This document shows, one piece after another, positions 30,870 to 40,454 of a stretch of DNA of 64,000 nucleotides. A program made the translations under genes and the position numbers. The notes under the pieces are model-generated. The model was not told the DNA's origin. It did no database searches and saw only the letters and a program-made list of their open reading frames with translations. Position 1 is the first letter of the stretch; every line of letters starts with the position of its first letter. This DNA is from Prochlorococcus sp. AG-363-B11 (GTDB lineage: Bacteria > Cyanobacteriota > Cyanobacteriia > PCC-6307 > Cyanobiaceae), in assembly GCA_003278425.1 (NCBI GenBank), contig QCFE01000006.1, forward strand, positions 25,152 to 89,151, written 5' to 3'.

Positions 30870-31631
30870 TTAATTCTTCCAGTTGTCTTTATCTAAACGC
30901 AATTTTGCGAATTCTTTGGCACTTTTAGCAATGAGAAATAAATTACTTTTTGTTTCTTCTAGGATTGTGCTAGGAAGACTTTGTAGGCCTTTTGATCTGC
31001 GGCTAATCACTTCTTTTAACCTTGAGTTTATATTTGAATCTTCTGGGTAAATTGACTTTGCCCATTTTAAGTTGTCTTCTGTATATTCATGAGCACAGTA
31101 AACTTTGGTGTCATTTGGTAAAGCCTTTAATCGATTTAATGATTTAAACATTTGGCTAGGAGTTCCTTCGAAAAGGCGGCCGCACCCTGCACCGAATAAG
31201 GTGTCCCCAGAAAAAAGAACAGGGTGCATTGTGTCCTTTTTTGAACCTCCTAAATAGTAAGAAACATGATTCTTTGTATGTCCAGGCACCTCTATAACTT
31301 TTATTTCTTCTTCTAAGAGAATAAAAACATCATTATCAAATACAGAGTTAGTTTGAAAAGGGATTCGATCGAGATCGCTTTTAGCAGCAATTACTGATGA
31401 AAATGGCCAAACCTCTAGAAGCTCTTCTGTTCCCCCTATATGATCTTCATGGTGATGGGTTTGAAGTACTGAGGTAAGTTGAAGATTTTTTTCTTTTAAC
31501 CAACTGATAACAGGTTGAGAAATTGCAGGATCCACAACTACAGCTTGATTTCCTTTAACCCAAATCCATATGATGTTGTCTTTTAGTACAGGGATAGGAT
31601 GAATTATGAAATTTTGTTTTTCTAGTTCCAT
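30870..31631 (-). CDS. gloB: Hydroxyacylglutathione hydrolase (glyoxalase II)
   Basis: This metallo-beta-lactamase-fold enzyme hydrolyses S-lactoylglutathione. The 253-residue protein has the metal motif LQTHHHEDHIGG near residue 57, VPGHTKNHVSYYLGG near 115, FSGDTLFGAGCGRLFEGTP near 135 and the glutathione-binding CAHEYTEDNLKWA near 180. It is divergent from hisG, which starts 50 bases away. Confidence 0.95.
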   Translation of the reverse strand: MELEKQNFIIHPIPVLKDNIIWIWVKGNQAVVVDPAISQPVISWLKEKNLQLTSVLQTHHHEDHIGGTEELLEVWPFSSVIAAKSDLDRIPFQTNSVFDNDVFILLEEEIKVIEVPGHTKNHVSYYLGGSKKDTMHPVLFSGDTLFGAGCGRLFEGTPSQMFKSLNRLKALPNDTKVYCAHEYTEDNLKWAKSIYPEDSNINSRLKEVISRRSKGLQSLPSTILEETKSNLFLIAKSAKEFAKLRLDKDNWKN

Positions 31632-31681
31632 AGCTTTAAAAGTAGCTCGAATCGTTAAAGTTCATGTTGATTAATTAACTC

Positions 31682-32329
31682 ATGATTACTGTTGCCCTGG
31701 CAAAAGGAGCTTTGCTAAAAGACTCTGTTACAAGATTTGCAAAAGCTGGACTGGATTTTTCAGCAGTGCTGGAACCTTCTAATCGACTTTTAATGGTTCC
31801 TTCTGCCTGTGGCCGAGCCAAGGCGCTTCTTGTCCGGAATGGAGATGTACCTGTTTACGTTGCTTATGGGCAGGCCCACTTGGGAATCGTAGGCTTTGAT
31901 GTCCTAAGCGAGAAGCACATGCAAGTTTCAAACTTGATTGATCTCGGTTTTGGTGGTTGTCGTATGTCAGTGGCAGTAAAATCATCGAGTGGCTATAAGA
32001 GTGCAGTTGACTTGCCTCCCCACTGCCGGGTGGCAAGTAAATTTACTAATTGTGCAAGACGTTTTTTTGAAGAGATTGATCTTCCAGTTGAATTAGTACA
32101 CTTGACAGGCTCAGTTGAACTTGGACCATTAACTGGAATTGCAGAGGCGATTGTTGATTTAGTCGCCACTGGACGAACTCTTCGGGAAAATGGATTGGTT
32201 GAAATTGATCAACTTTTTTATTCCACTGCGCGTTTAATTGCTCACCCCCTTTCTTTAAGACTTGATAATGGAACGATTCAGCAAATTGTTGAAACTATTC
32301 AATTTCAGTCAGATAGCTCCAGCTTATAG
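31682..32329 (+). CDS. hisG: ATP phosphoribosyltransferase, short form
   Basis: This is the first enzyme of histidine synthesis. At 215 residues it is the short HisG, which in the family lacks the regulatory C-terminal domain and needs the HisRS-like partner HisZ (not seen here). Motifs include [20 protein letters not shown] at the start, [18 protein letters not shown] near 60 and the PRPP loop in [20 protein letters not shown] near 155. It runs into the ABC exporter gene after four bases. Confidence 0.95.
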   Translation: MITVALAKGALLKDSVTRFAKAGLDFSAVLEPSNRLLMVPSACGRAKALLVRNGDVPVYVAYGQAHLGIVGFDVLSEKHMQVSNLIDLGFGGCRMSVAVKSSSGYKSAVDLPPHCRVASKFTNCARRFFEEIDLPVELVHLTGSVELGPLTGIAEAIVDLVATGRTLRENGLVEIDQLFYSTARLIAHPLSLRLDNGTIQQIVETIQFQSDSSSL

Positions 32330-32333
32330 ATAG

Positions 32334-34127
32334 ATGGAATTTCAGGATTTTCAAAGAGTTAAGCGTCTTGGTCGCTACCTTCAGAAGGATAAAAAGCGAT
32401 TATTAATAATTCTATTTTTGCTTCTCCCTCTGTCCTTTGCTGGTGCAATTCAACCTTTATTAGTTGGACAAGCAATCAGTGTTTTAAAGGGTGAAGCTGC
32501 TTTCTCATGGCTAAGTGCTTTGCCTATGCAAGATGCAATTAGGGTTTTGATAATTCTTTTACTGATTTCTGTACTTATCCGCTTGGCACTCCAGGGATTC
32601 CAGTCATATAATATTCAATCTGTTGGTCAAAGTTTAACAGCTCGAATAAGGAAAGATTTATTCTCTCATTCAATTAACCTTTCATTGAGGTATCACGATT
32701 CAATGCCTGTAGGTAAATTGCTTACAAGGCTAACAAGTGATGTAGATGCACTATCTGAAGTCTTTGGAAGTGGAGCTGTTGGAGTTCTTGCAGATATTGT
32801 TACTTTAATTGTAATCTCAATTACAATGCTTTTAATTGATTGGAAATTAGGATTATTACTTTTAACTACACAAATACCGGTAACTCTTTTTGTTCTTTGG
32901 TTGCAGAAGAGGTATAGAAGATCTAATTATCGAGTTCGAGAAGAGCTTTCTGAGCTCAATGCTGACTTTCAAGAAAATCTTCAAGGCATTGAGGTTGTTC
33001 AGATGTTTAGAAGACAAGGAGTAAATGCCAGACGCTTCAATCAAACTGGGATTGCCTATCGAAATGCTGTAAACAGTATTATCTTTTATGACAGCAGCAT
33101 ATCTGCTTTTATTGAATGGGTTTCTTTGGCTGTGGTTGCATTAGTAATTGCTTTGGGTGGATGGTTAGTTACAGCTGGCTCGATGGGCTTAGGTACCTTG
33201 ACAGCATTTATTCTTTATTCACAGAGGCTTTTTGAGCCTTTGCGTCAGCTTGCAGAAAGATTTACGCAAATACAAGGAGGATTAACCGCAGTTGAAAGAA
33301 TTGGTGAATTATTAGAAGAAGATATTGAGATATTAGATGTCAAAGGAGATAATCGGAACGCAAGTTCAAAAAGTTCAAAAAAATCTTGCTTTGGTGAAGT
33401 CGTTTTTGAAAATGTTAGTTTTCACTATAGACCTGACGATCAGATAATCAGTGATCTTAGCTTTAGGATTGATCCAGGAGAGCATGTAGCACTTGTTGGA
33501 CCAACTGGATCAGGGAAAACAACATTAATTAGATTATTGTGCAGATTGTATGAGCCTCAAGAGGGAAGGATTCTTATTGATGGAGTAGACATAAAGGAGA
33601 TACCTTTGTCTAATTTAAGAAGAGAAATAGGTGTAGTCCTTCAAGACACTTTTTTATTTAGTGGAAATGTCGCAGATAATCTTAGGCTGGATTCATCTAT
33701 TACCGATGAACGATTGGCTCAAATATGTCATGAGTTAGGTTTAGGAGCATTGTTGGATAGATTTCCAAATGGATTGAAAACTTTGTTAAGAGAGAGAGGC
33801 GGAAATATCTCTTCAGGAGAGAGGCAGTTGCTATCTGTTGCTCGGGTAGCTATTCGTAGTCCAAAAATCTTGATAATGGATGAAGCAACAGCATTTATGG
33901 ATCCATCAACTGAAGCAACATTGCAAAGAGATTTGGATAGGTTGCTTGAAAAGAGAACAGCTTTGGTCATTGCACATCGTCTTGCCACAATTGAATCCTC
34001 AGATCGCATTTTGGTAATGAAAAAAGGAAAACTAATAGAACAAGGGAATCATAAAGCTCTTATCTCTCAAGGGGGGTTATATGCTCAGCTGGCAAAATTG
34101 CAGGAGGAAGGACTTGCCAAATTTTGA
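32334..34127 (+). CDS. ABC exporter, fused membrane and ATPase domains
   Basis: The 597-residue half-transporter of the MsbA/MdlB type has six membrane helices in residues about 20-320 and then an ATPase domain with Walker A LVGPTGSGKTTLIRLL near 390, Q-loop GVVLQDTFLFSG near 430, signature NISSGERQLLSVARVAI near 500 and Walker B KILIMDEATAFMDPSTE. The signature is ISSGE rather than LSGGQ, a mild variation. It should act as a dimer in the inner membrane; the substrate (lipid, peptide or drug) cannot be told. The stop is followed directly by the GNAT gene. Confidence 0.93.
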   Translation: MEFQDFQRVKRLGRYLQKDKKRLLIILFLLLPLSFAGAIQPLLVGQAISVLKGEAAFSWLSALPMQDAIRVLIILLLISVLIRLALQGFQSYNIQSVGQSLTARIRKDLFSHSINLSLRYHDSMPVGKLLTRLTSDVDALSEVFGSGAVGVLADIVTLIVISITMLLIDWKLGLLLLTTQIPVTLFVLWLQKRYRRSNYRVREELSELNADFQENLQGIEVVQMFRRQGVNARRFNQTGIAYRNAVNSIIFYDSSISAFIEWVSLAVVALVIALGGWLVTAGSMGLGTLTAFILYSQRLFEPLRQLAERFTQIQGGLTAVERIGELLEEDIEILDVKGDNRNASSKSSKKSCFGEVVFENVSFHYRPDDQIISDLSFRIDPGEHVALVGPTGSGKTTLIRLLCRLYEPQEGRILIDGVDIKEIPLSNLRREIGVVLQDTFLFSGNVADNLRLDSSITDERLAQICHELGLGALLDRFPNGLKTLLRERGGNISSGERQLLSVARVAIRSPKILIMDEATAFMDPSTEATLQRDLDRLLEKRTALVIAHRLATIESSDRILVMKKGKLIEQGNHKALISQGGLYAQLAKLQEEGLAKF

Positions 34128-34688
34128 TTGGAGATGCATGAGTCAATGATTAGAAAAGTAGGGCAAGGGAAAATAAGCCTCATGGGTTGGGCGAATAATT
34201 CCCATCCTTCTAATGATTTCCAAGAAATCTATGGAGTAGGAGCTCGAGAATGTATTTCTAAATCGGAAAAATTTAAATTTGTCTTCAGTCAGTCTAAGCA
34301 GCTTGACTTGATTGAACTTGAACAGTTACTTCAATCTGTGGGTTGGAGTAGAAGACCAATGAGAAGAGTTCAAAAAGCCTTGGATAATAGCTTGCTCAAG
34401 GTTGGACTATGGCAACATGATTCAAAATTTCCCAGATTAGTAGGTTTTGCTAGATGTACAGGTGATGGTGTCCTTCATGCAACAGTCTGGGATGTTGCTA
34501 TTCACCCTGTATATCAAGGTTTTGGATTAGGAAAAGAGTTAATGGCTTATGTCCTTCGAAGTCTTAAAGAAATGAATATCGAAAGAGTTGTTCTTTTTGC
34601 TGATCCAGGAGTTATAAGCTTTTATAAAAGTCAAGGTTGGACTCTTGAACCGAAGGGATATCGGTGCGGATTTTGGTATGCAAATTAG
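34128..34688 (+). CDS. GNAT family N-acetyltransferase
   Basis: The 186-residue protein has the acetyl-CoA site VWDVAIHPVYQGFGLGKEL near residue 120 (Q/RxxGxG/A) and FADPGVISFYKSQGWTLEP near 160. The upstream LLQSVGWSRRPMRRVQKAL is typical of the cyanobacterial and plastid group (NSI/SNAT-like) that acetylates lysines or aromatic amines. The start is TTG directly after the exporter stop, or ATG two codons later; coupling to the exporter is likely either way. Confidence 0.88.
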   Translation: MEMHESMIRKVGQGKISLMGWANNSHPSNDFQEIYGVGARECISKSEKFKFVFSQSKQLDLIELEQLLQSVGWSRRPMRRVQKALDNSLLKVGLWQHDSKFPRLVGFARCTGDGVLHATVWDVAIHPVYQGFGLGKELMAYVLRSLKEMNIERVVLFADPGVISFYKSQGWTLEPKGYRCGFWYAN

Positions 34689-34701
34689 TTTTAGTTAATC
34701 C

Positions 34702-35418
34702 TTAGCTTTTTTGATTTGAATAATATTTCTTTGCTAAGTTGGTTGGCTGTTCACCCTTCTTCCACCTATTTATTAAACTTGCATTTTTGATTGCATTCGT
34801 AAATATATTGCTTCTAATATACTTCCGAGAGCTTGTTATCAGCTTTGAGCCTATTCTCTTAAGTTTTGTTTTTTTACTTAGGCGAATACTTATGTCAATG
34901 TCTTCCATAATAGGAATATTTTTGTAACCTCCTATCTCAAAATACAGCTCTTTGCTGATTAAGAGACCTTGATCACCATAAGGCTTTTGGAAAATACTGC
35001 TTCTAATAAATACTGCTAATTCAAGCAAGAACCAGGAGAAACCTGTTTTTTCAATTTTGAAATCAAAGAACCATGCATATGCTTTATTAAACTCTTTATT
35101 GATTATTTGCGCTACTTTCCAACCCCAACAATTTTCCAACCTGGAGTCTGCATGTAAAAATAGCAGCCATTCACCTGATGCTTTACTTGCTCCATTATGT
35201 AGTTGAAACCCCCTACTCTTTGTGTCGTTTTTAATTATTTTTGCGCCTCCTATCATTGCAATTAATTCAGTTAGGTCTGAACTCTTGCAATCACTAATTA
35301 TTAATTCAAATTGATGCGGGTAAAAGTTAATATCTGCCAATAAGAGAGGAAGTCTTTCCGCTTCGTTAATTGTAGGGATGATAATACTAAGCACTTTATT
35401 TGCCTTTACTAGTACCAT
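34702..35418 (-). CDS. Family 2 glycosyltransferase (TIGR04283-like)
   Basis: The 238-residue GT-A protein has SIIIPTINEAERLPLLLADI near residue 12, ELIISDCKSSDLT near 38 and GEWLLFLHADSRLENCWGW near 85 (DxD-like HAD), with GDQGLLISKELYFEIGGY near 145 and IMEDIDISIRL near 165. It overlaps the next upstream gene by 10 bases. The pair (this type plus the DUF2064 type) is a conserved two-gene unit in cyanobacteria and other bacteria with an unproven, probably glycan-related, role. Confidence 0.88.
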   Translation of the reverse strand: MVLVKANKVLSIIIPTINEAERLPLLLADINFYPHQFELIISDCKSSDLTELIAMIGGAKIIKNDTKSRGFQLHNGASKASGEWLLFLHADSRLENCWGWKVAQIINKEFNKAYAWFFDFKIEKTGFSWFLLELAVFIRSSIFQKPYGDQGLLISKELYFEIGGYKNIPIMEDIDISIRLSKKTKLKRIGSKLITSSRKYIRSNIFTNAIKNASLINRWKKGEQPTNLAKKYYSNQKS

Positions 35419-36050
35419 AACTCTAGATCAGATAATCGATCTAGATCCGATTTTTTGTTAATTAGCTTATATTTTATTCCTTCCATGTTAGCTTTCTTAA
35501 TTGTCTCTTGGAAAACAGAGTTTGAACCCCACTGGATGCCTGAGAAAGGCCATGAAATGATTGAGCGAAGAATGTTTCTTGAAAAGCCTATGAGCCAGTA
35601 TCCTCCATCTTTTGCAGGGCCAATTACTATTTCATCTCTAGCTAAATAATCTATAGCATAGGTAATGTCATGTTCAGAAAGATCTGGAACATCTGTGCCT
35701 ATGAAAAGAATGTCCCGAAGTTTTTGCGAGTTTGATGCTTTTTCTCTTTGGGCTAAAACGAGTTGGCGCTTCATTTTTAGTCCAAGGCTTCCTTTTCCTT
35801 GGCACCCTGCTTGAGATATTCCAGAAGCTTTTGCCCAGAGTGAAATTTTTTTGCTACCAATTCCTTCTACAGCTAATTTAATGTCAATGAGCCTCTTATC
35901 TAGAAGACTTTTTGCTACAGCAAGTGTGTGATTAGTTAACTTTCTTTGTATTGCAGCAGCTCTATGAGCTCCTATGCCTTGAGAAAGCCTCTTTTTACAT
36001 CTATTTGGCGCTGGCCACCGAGTCATGATAATAAGAAGAGGTTTTCTCAT
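35409..36050 (-). CDS. DUF2064 / TIGR04282 glycosyltransferase-like protein
   Basis: The 213-residue protein has RWPAPNRCKKRLSQGIGAHR near residue 12 (the substrate-binding start of nucleotidyltransferase-like GT-A proteins), FIGTDVPDLSEHDITYAID near 120 and IGPAKDGGYWLIGFSRNI near 145. It overlaps the downstream family 2 glycosyltransferase gene by 10 bases, so the two products are likely made together. Function is not established. Confidence 0.87.
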   Translation of the reverse strand: MRKPLLIIMTRWPAPNRCKKRLSQGIGAHRAAAIQRKLTNHTLAVAKSLLDKRLIDIKLAVEGIGSKKISLWAKASGISQAGCQGKGSLGLKMKRQLVLAQREKASNSQKLRDILFIGTDVPDLSEHDITYAIDYLARDEIVIGPAKDGGYWLIGFSRNILRSIISWPFSGIQWGSNSVFQETIKKANMEGIKYKLINKKSDLDRLSDLELWY

Positions 36051-36344
36051 GTATATAGTTTTGTTTGGACTTGTTTAGGAATGGATTCGTTGAAAATAAG
36101 CTTTCAGTAAAACTTGCGATTGATTTTGTGATTATTGAGATTACTTATACTGATTTTTCATTTTATCCTGCATAGCTTTAATAAGCTTCTTTAATGGGTG
36201 TTTTTGCTCCATTTTTCTTGATTGCTTTGTTAGAGCCACTTTAGAGGAGATTCTGTATGTCAAAAAACCTGGTTTTCTGATTTATGAATGCTTAATTTGA
36301 TAACCACGTTTAGATTCATCCTCTGATTAGGAGAATCTGGACTA

Positions 36345-37736
36345 ATGCGTGAAGAGTCTTGGGAAAAGGTTCAGAGTTCGTTAAAGAAAAATTTAAGTAA
36401 GCCGTCATATGAAACATGGATTCGTCCTACTCAATTCAGCAGCTTCGAAAATGGAGAGTTAACTTTAATTGCTCCTAATAGTTTCTCGAGTGCTTGGTTG
36501 AGAAATAATTACTCACAAACAATTCAAGAAACAGCTGAAGAGATTTTTGGAGAACCTGTCACTGTGAATGTAAAGGTAAAAGAGATATCAGAGCCCCCTA
36601 ATGACTCTTATACTCCTTCTAATTCAAGAAGTTCCACTGTTGTTTCTTCTGATACCCCTGTCGGAAAATTAGGCAGTAAAATTCCTAATCTTGCTAAAAA
36701 ATCAGGCCCCTTACTTAATTTGAGATATGTTTTTAATAGATTTGTTGTGGGTCCTAATAGTCGTATGGCTCATGCGGCTGCGATGGCTGTGGCAGAAGCC
36801 CCAGGTCGTGAATTTAACCCTTTGTTTATATGTGGAGGGGTTGGGCTTGGAAAAACCCATTTAATGCAGGCAATAGGCCATTACCGTATGGAGATTGACC
36901 CTGCTGCGAAAGTTGCTTATGTTTCAACTGAAACGTTTACGAATGATTTGATTCTTGCTATTAGGCAAGATCGTATGCAGTCTTTTCGAGATAGATATAG
37001 AGCTGCAGATTTAATACTTGTAGATGATATTCAGTTTATTGAAGGTAAAGAGTATACCCAGGAAGAATTTTTTCATACTTTTAATGCTTTACATGATGCA
37101 GGGAGTCAAATTGTTCTTGCTAGTGATCGCCCCCCTAGCCAGATACCTCGACTTCAAGAACGTTTAATGTCTAGATTCTCAATGGGATTAATTGCGGATA
37201 TTCAGGCACCTGACTTGGAAACAAGGATGGCAATTTTACAGAAGAAGGCTGAGCAAGAACGAGTGGGGCTACCTCGAGACCTTATTCACTTCATAGCAGG
37301 ACGGTTCACTTCAAATATTCGTGAGCTGGAAGGAGCTTTAACTAGAGCAATTGCCTTTGCTTCTATTACAGGTTTGCCTATGACAGTTGACTCCATAGCA
37401 CCGATGTTAGATCCAAATGGCCAGGGAGTTGAAGTTACTCCTAGACAAGTATTGGATAAGGTTGCAGAAGTCTTTCAAGTAACTTCAGATGAGATGAAGA
37501 GTGCAAGTAGACGTCGACCTGTGAGTCAAGCAAGGCAGGTAGGTATGTACCTAATGCGTCAAGGAACGAATCTTAGTTTACCTCGAATAGGCGATGCTTT
37601 TGGTGGGAAAGATCATACTACAGTTATGTATGCTATAGAGCAAGTCGAAAAGAAGTTGTCGAGTGACCCCAAAATTGCCAGTCAGGTTCAGAAAGTTAGA
37701 GATTTATTGCAGATAGATTCCCGAAGAAAACATTGA
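36345..37736 (+). CDS. dnaA: Chromosomal replication initiator DnaA
   Basis: This AAA+ protein melts the replication origin. At 463 residues it has all four domains: domain I ([20 protein letters not shown]), a linker (about 85-120) rich in Ser and Pro, the AAA+ core with Walker [19 protein letters not shown] near 165 and Walker [16 protein letters not shown] near 225, and domain IV with [15 protein letters not shown] and [15 protein letters not shown] near 425. dnaN is not adjacent and I found no cluster of DnaA boxes, so this is probably not the origin, as in other cyanobacteria. Confidence 0.97.
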   Translation: MREESWEKVQSSLKKNLSKPSYETWIRPTQFSSFENGELTLIAPNSFSSAWLRNNYSQTIQETAEEIFGEPVTVNVKVKEISEPPNDSYTPSNSRSSTVVSSDTPVGKLGSKIPNLAKKSGPLLNLRYVFNRFVVGPNSRMAHAAAMAVAEAPGREFNPLFICGGVGLGKTHLMQAIGHYRMEIDPAAKVAYVSTETFTNDLILAIRQDRMQSFRDRYRAADLILVDDIQFIEGKEYTQEEFFHTFNALHDAGSQIVLASDRPPSQIPRLQERLMSRFSMGLIADIQAPDLETRMAILQKKAEQERVGLPRDLIHFIAGRFTSNIRELEGALTRAIAFASITGLPMTVDSIAPMLDPNGQGVEVTPRQVLDKVAEVFQVTSDEMKSASRRRPVSQARQVGMYLMRQGTNLSLPRIGDAFGGKDHTTVMYAIEQVEKKLSSDPKIASQVQKVRDLLQIDSRRKH

Positions 37737-37751
37737 TTCATTTAGGCATTC

Positions 37752-38999
37752 TTATTGACTTTGGCTGGCAAAATTAAACGGGTTTTGATCAAAACGGTTC
37801 CTGATTGGGATGGGAGGTCCTTGAGTAGGCCCATCGAGCTGAGCAGTTTCTTCTAGGGCTTTTCTAAAAGCTCTTGCAGAAAGTAGAGGCATGTCTCTTG
37901 GTACTGATACTCGATCTCTTAGGTATCTTAGGCCTAACGCACTTCCTATGCTAGGTGTAAAGGTTTGCTGCAGAATCATTTTGCTAAGAGCTGCTCTTAA
38001 GGGCTGATCAAACAATTCATCATCTAAAGGATTAACCTTTTTTATTTGATTCCGATGCTTTAAAACTCTCTTTAAAGCAATTTTAGCGGGAGTATCTATT
38101 TTGTTAGGTTGATAGGTGGATTCCTGCTTGTCAAGTCCATACCCGATGTCAATTTGATGCGACAGTGATTTTTGGTGTTTGTTGTTATCTGACCAGCATC
38201 CACCCATCTGAGGTGGTAAGTCATGGGCATGAGTGTGGAAATCTCCTTGTGTGCCTCTGTATTCATCAAGTTGCTCAAGTGCCTTAAACCAGGTGTCAAT
38301 ATTTGAGAACTCTTTTCTTAGCTCAAAACCTTTGTAGTATGTCAAAGAAGCATTCATCCTTTCTAAATATGGGATAAAAATGGCATCAATACTGCCTGGC
38401 AGAGATTGTGACGAATTTGCAATAGAAGGATCGATCCATTTGGATGTTGTAGTTGCTAGGCAATCGTCTACTTCCTGCGCTATTAATTTGAATTGGCCTT
38501 CTCTTCTTAGTGCCTGTCCTTTATTAAAAGATGGATTACATAACCAGATGCACCAAGCTCTAAATAATTTTCTTTCTAAATAACGCAAGTTTAGAATTTC
38601 TGGCTTTTGAAGTGGCATACCTAAAGGTCCGAAAACCTTTTCAAGGTTTATAAGAATTTGATCACTCTCTGTAATAAGTTCATTATCTAGCTCTATCGCA
38701 GGGAAAATACCAGAAGGGACTTTACGCAAGTACCAATCTTCTTTTTCTCCATAGCATCTCATTGTTACTTTTCTTACTTGGTAAGGAATTCTCTTCCACT
38801 CAAGCCACAGCCAAATTTTTTGACAATATGGACACCATGCATGCTTATCTCTATAGAGGATTACTCTTATAGAAGACTTGTCTTGACCAAATAGTCTTAA
38901 TAAAGAGTATGAGTTATTTGGACCATTAATTAAGTCTATGTCCTTTTCTTTAAGACTTTCAAGTTCTTCCCAGCTAAGGGCTTCTGTGGCTTCTTTCAT
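37752..38999 (-). CDS. Glutathione S-transferase domain protein
   Basis: The 415-residue protein begins with an extension (about 1-45), then a thioredoxin-fold GST N-domain with VILYRDKHAWCPYCQKIWLW near residue 45, KVPSGIFPAIELDNELITES near 95, and an all-helical C-domain. The CPYC pair recalls the Omega/Xi (glutathionyl-hydroquinone reductase-like) classes. The last ~120 residues are outside the standard GST fold. It converges with dnaA and diverges from gor, so two glutathione genes lie side by side. Confidence 0.87.
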   Translation of the reverse strand: MKEATEALSWEELESLKEKDIDLINGPNNSYSLLRLFGQDKSSIRVILYRDKHAWCPYCQKIWLWLEWKRIPYQVRKVTMRCYGEKEDWYLRKVPSGIFPAIELDNELITESDQILINLEKVFGPLGMPLQKPEILNLRYLERKLFRAWCIWLCNPSFNKGQALRREGQFKLIAQEVDDCLATTTSKWIDPSIANSSQSLPGSIDAIFIPYLERMNASLTYYKGFELRKEFSNIDTWFKALEQLDEYRGTQGDFHTHAHDLPPQMGGCWSDNNKHQKSLSHQIDIGYGLDKQESTYQPNKIDTPAKIALKRVLKHRNQIKKVNPLDDELFDQPLRAALSKMILQQTFTPSIGSALGLRYLRDRVSVPRDMPLLSARAFRKALEETAQLDGPTQGPPIPIRNRFDQNPFNFASQSQ

Positions 39000-39043
39000 G
39001 GATTAGTAGGAGAATAAAGGAAAGGCTCAGTAGGAGTTGTATC

Positions 39044-40405
39044 TTGAAGAACCATTCTTTTGACTTGATTGTATTAGGCGCTGGTTCCGGTGGATTAGCT
39101 GCAGCTAAAAGAGCGGCAAGCTATGGAGCAAGAGTGGCAATTATAGAAGGTGACCGTGTAGGAGGCACATGTGTTATTAGAGGTTGTGTCCCGAAAAAAT
39201 TGTTGGTATATGGATCTAAGCATGTTGAAAATATTAAAAATTCATCAATGTTTGGGATAGAGATAAATGGAGTAAAAGTAAATCCAGGGATTTTGTTTAA
39301 GAATGTACGCAAGGAAGTTGATCGCTTAAACAAATTGCATATGGACTTGCTTGAAAAAGCCAATGTCGAGCTTATTAAAGGTTGGGGATATTTCACGGGT
39401 TTGAATTCTATAGGAGTCACAAGCACTGAATTGAGTGCGCCTCTTGAACTAAAGGCTAAGAACATTTTAATTGCGGTTGGAGGACGCCCTTGTAGGCCTA
39501 ATATTCCTGGTGCTTCTTTAGGTTGGGTAAGTGATGATGTATTTTTGCAGAAAAGTTTTCCAGAAAAGGTTGTAGTAATTGGGGCAGGTTTTATAGCCTG
39601 TGAATTTTCTTGTATTTTGAATGGATTGGGGATTAGCGTAAAGCAATTGGTTAGAGGTGGGAGTTTATTAAAGGGATTTGACAAGGAGCTTTCATTCTCC
39701 TTGCAAGAATCCATGATTTCTAAAGGGATAGACCTTCAATTTTTTAAAGAAATTGTTTCTCTAGAAGGACAAATTGGAGACTTGAGATTGATCGACAACC
39801 AGAGTTGTGAAGATAAATGCGGTGCAGTTATTTTTGCGACTGGTAGAGAGCCATTCCTTGAGGGACTTAATCTTGATTCAATTGGCCTAAAAACTGCTCA
39901 GAATCGTATCAGAGTAGATACAAGAAATCAGACAAATATTTCTCATATTTTTGCAGTAGGTGATGTAACTGACAGAGTGAACCTTACACCTGTTGCTATT
40001 GAAGAAGGTAGGGTTTGTTCTGATAATCTTTTTGGTCAGAAAAATAGGGATGTTAATTATGAATTCATTCCAAAGGCAGTTTTCTCTCAACCTGAGATTG
40101 CTGGAGTTGGACTAACAGAAAAAGAAGCCTTAGATAGATATGGCAAGGACAGTGTTTCTACCTATAAGGCAAGATTTAGACCCATGTCTAAGATGCTAAC
40201 TAGTTTAGAAGAAAAATGCCTATTAAAATTAGTTGTTCACAGCAAATCTGGATTAGTTCTTGGTTGCCATATGTTAGGAGAAGATTCTGCAGAGATTATT
40301 CAGATGGCATCTATTGCTCTTAATATGGGCGCTAAGAAATCAGATTTTGATAAAACAATGGCCTTGCACCCTACAATTGCTGAAGAGTTCGTAACCATGA
40401 GATAA
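39044..40405 (+). CDS. gor: Glutathione reductase
   Basis: This FAD enzyme reduces GSSG, in cyanobacteria usually with NADPH. The 453-residue protein has the FAD motif VLGAGSGGLAAAKRAASYGA near residue 10, the redox-active disulfide in GGTCVIRGCVPKKLLVYGS near 42, the NAD(P) site VVIGAGFIACEFSCILNGLG near 180, ATGREPFLEGLNLDSIGL near 265, and the C-terminal HPTIAEEFVTM near 440 (active-site His and Glu). It starts at TTG. Its neighbour on the other strand is a GST. Confidence 0.95.
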   Translation: MKNHSFDLIVLGAGSGGLAAAKRAASYGARVAIIEGDRVGGTCVIRGCVPKKLLVYGSKHVENIKNSSMFGIEINGVKVNPGILFKNVRKEVDRLNKLHMDLLEKANVELIKGWGYFTGLNSIGVTSTELSAPLELKAKNILIAVGGRPCRPNIPGASLGWVSDDVFLQKSFPEKVVVIGAGFIACEFSCILNGLGISVKQLVRGGSLLKGFDKELSFSLQESMISKGIDLQFFKEIVSLEGQIGDLRLIDNQSCEDKCGAVIFATGREPFLEGLNLDSIGLKTAQNRIRVDTRNQTNISHIFAVGDVTDRVNLTPVAIEEGRVCSDNLFGQKNRDVNYEFIPKAVFSQPEIAGVGLTEKEALDRYGKDSVSTYKARFRPMSKMLTSLEEKCLLKLVVHSKSGLVLGCHMLGEDSAEIIQMASIALNMGAKKSDFDKTMALHPTIAEEFVTMR

Positions 40406-40454
40406 CGATTAAGCTTGATGCCAAAATCATGATCAACTCTTATCCCTTCTCTAC

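Noticed and set aside
36051..36344. Possible replication origin upstream of dnaA
   Set aside because: No cluster of DnaA boxes and no dnaN beside it.
39121..39714. Long antisense frame (197 codons) inside gor
   Set aside because: It is the shadow of a strongly conserved gene and has no start context.
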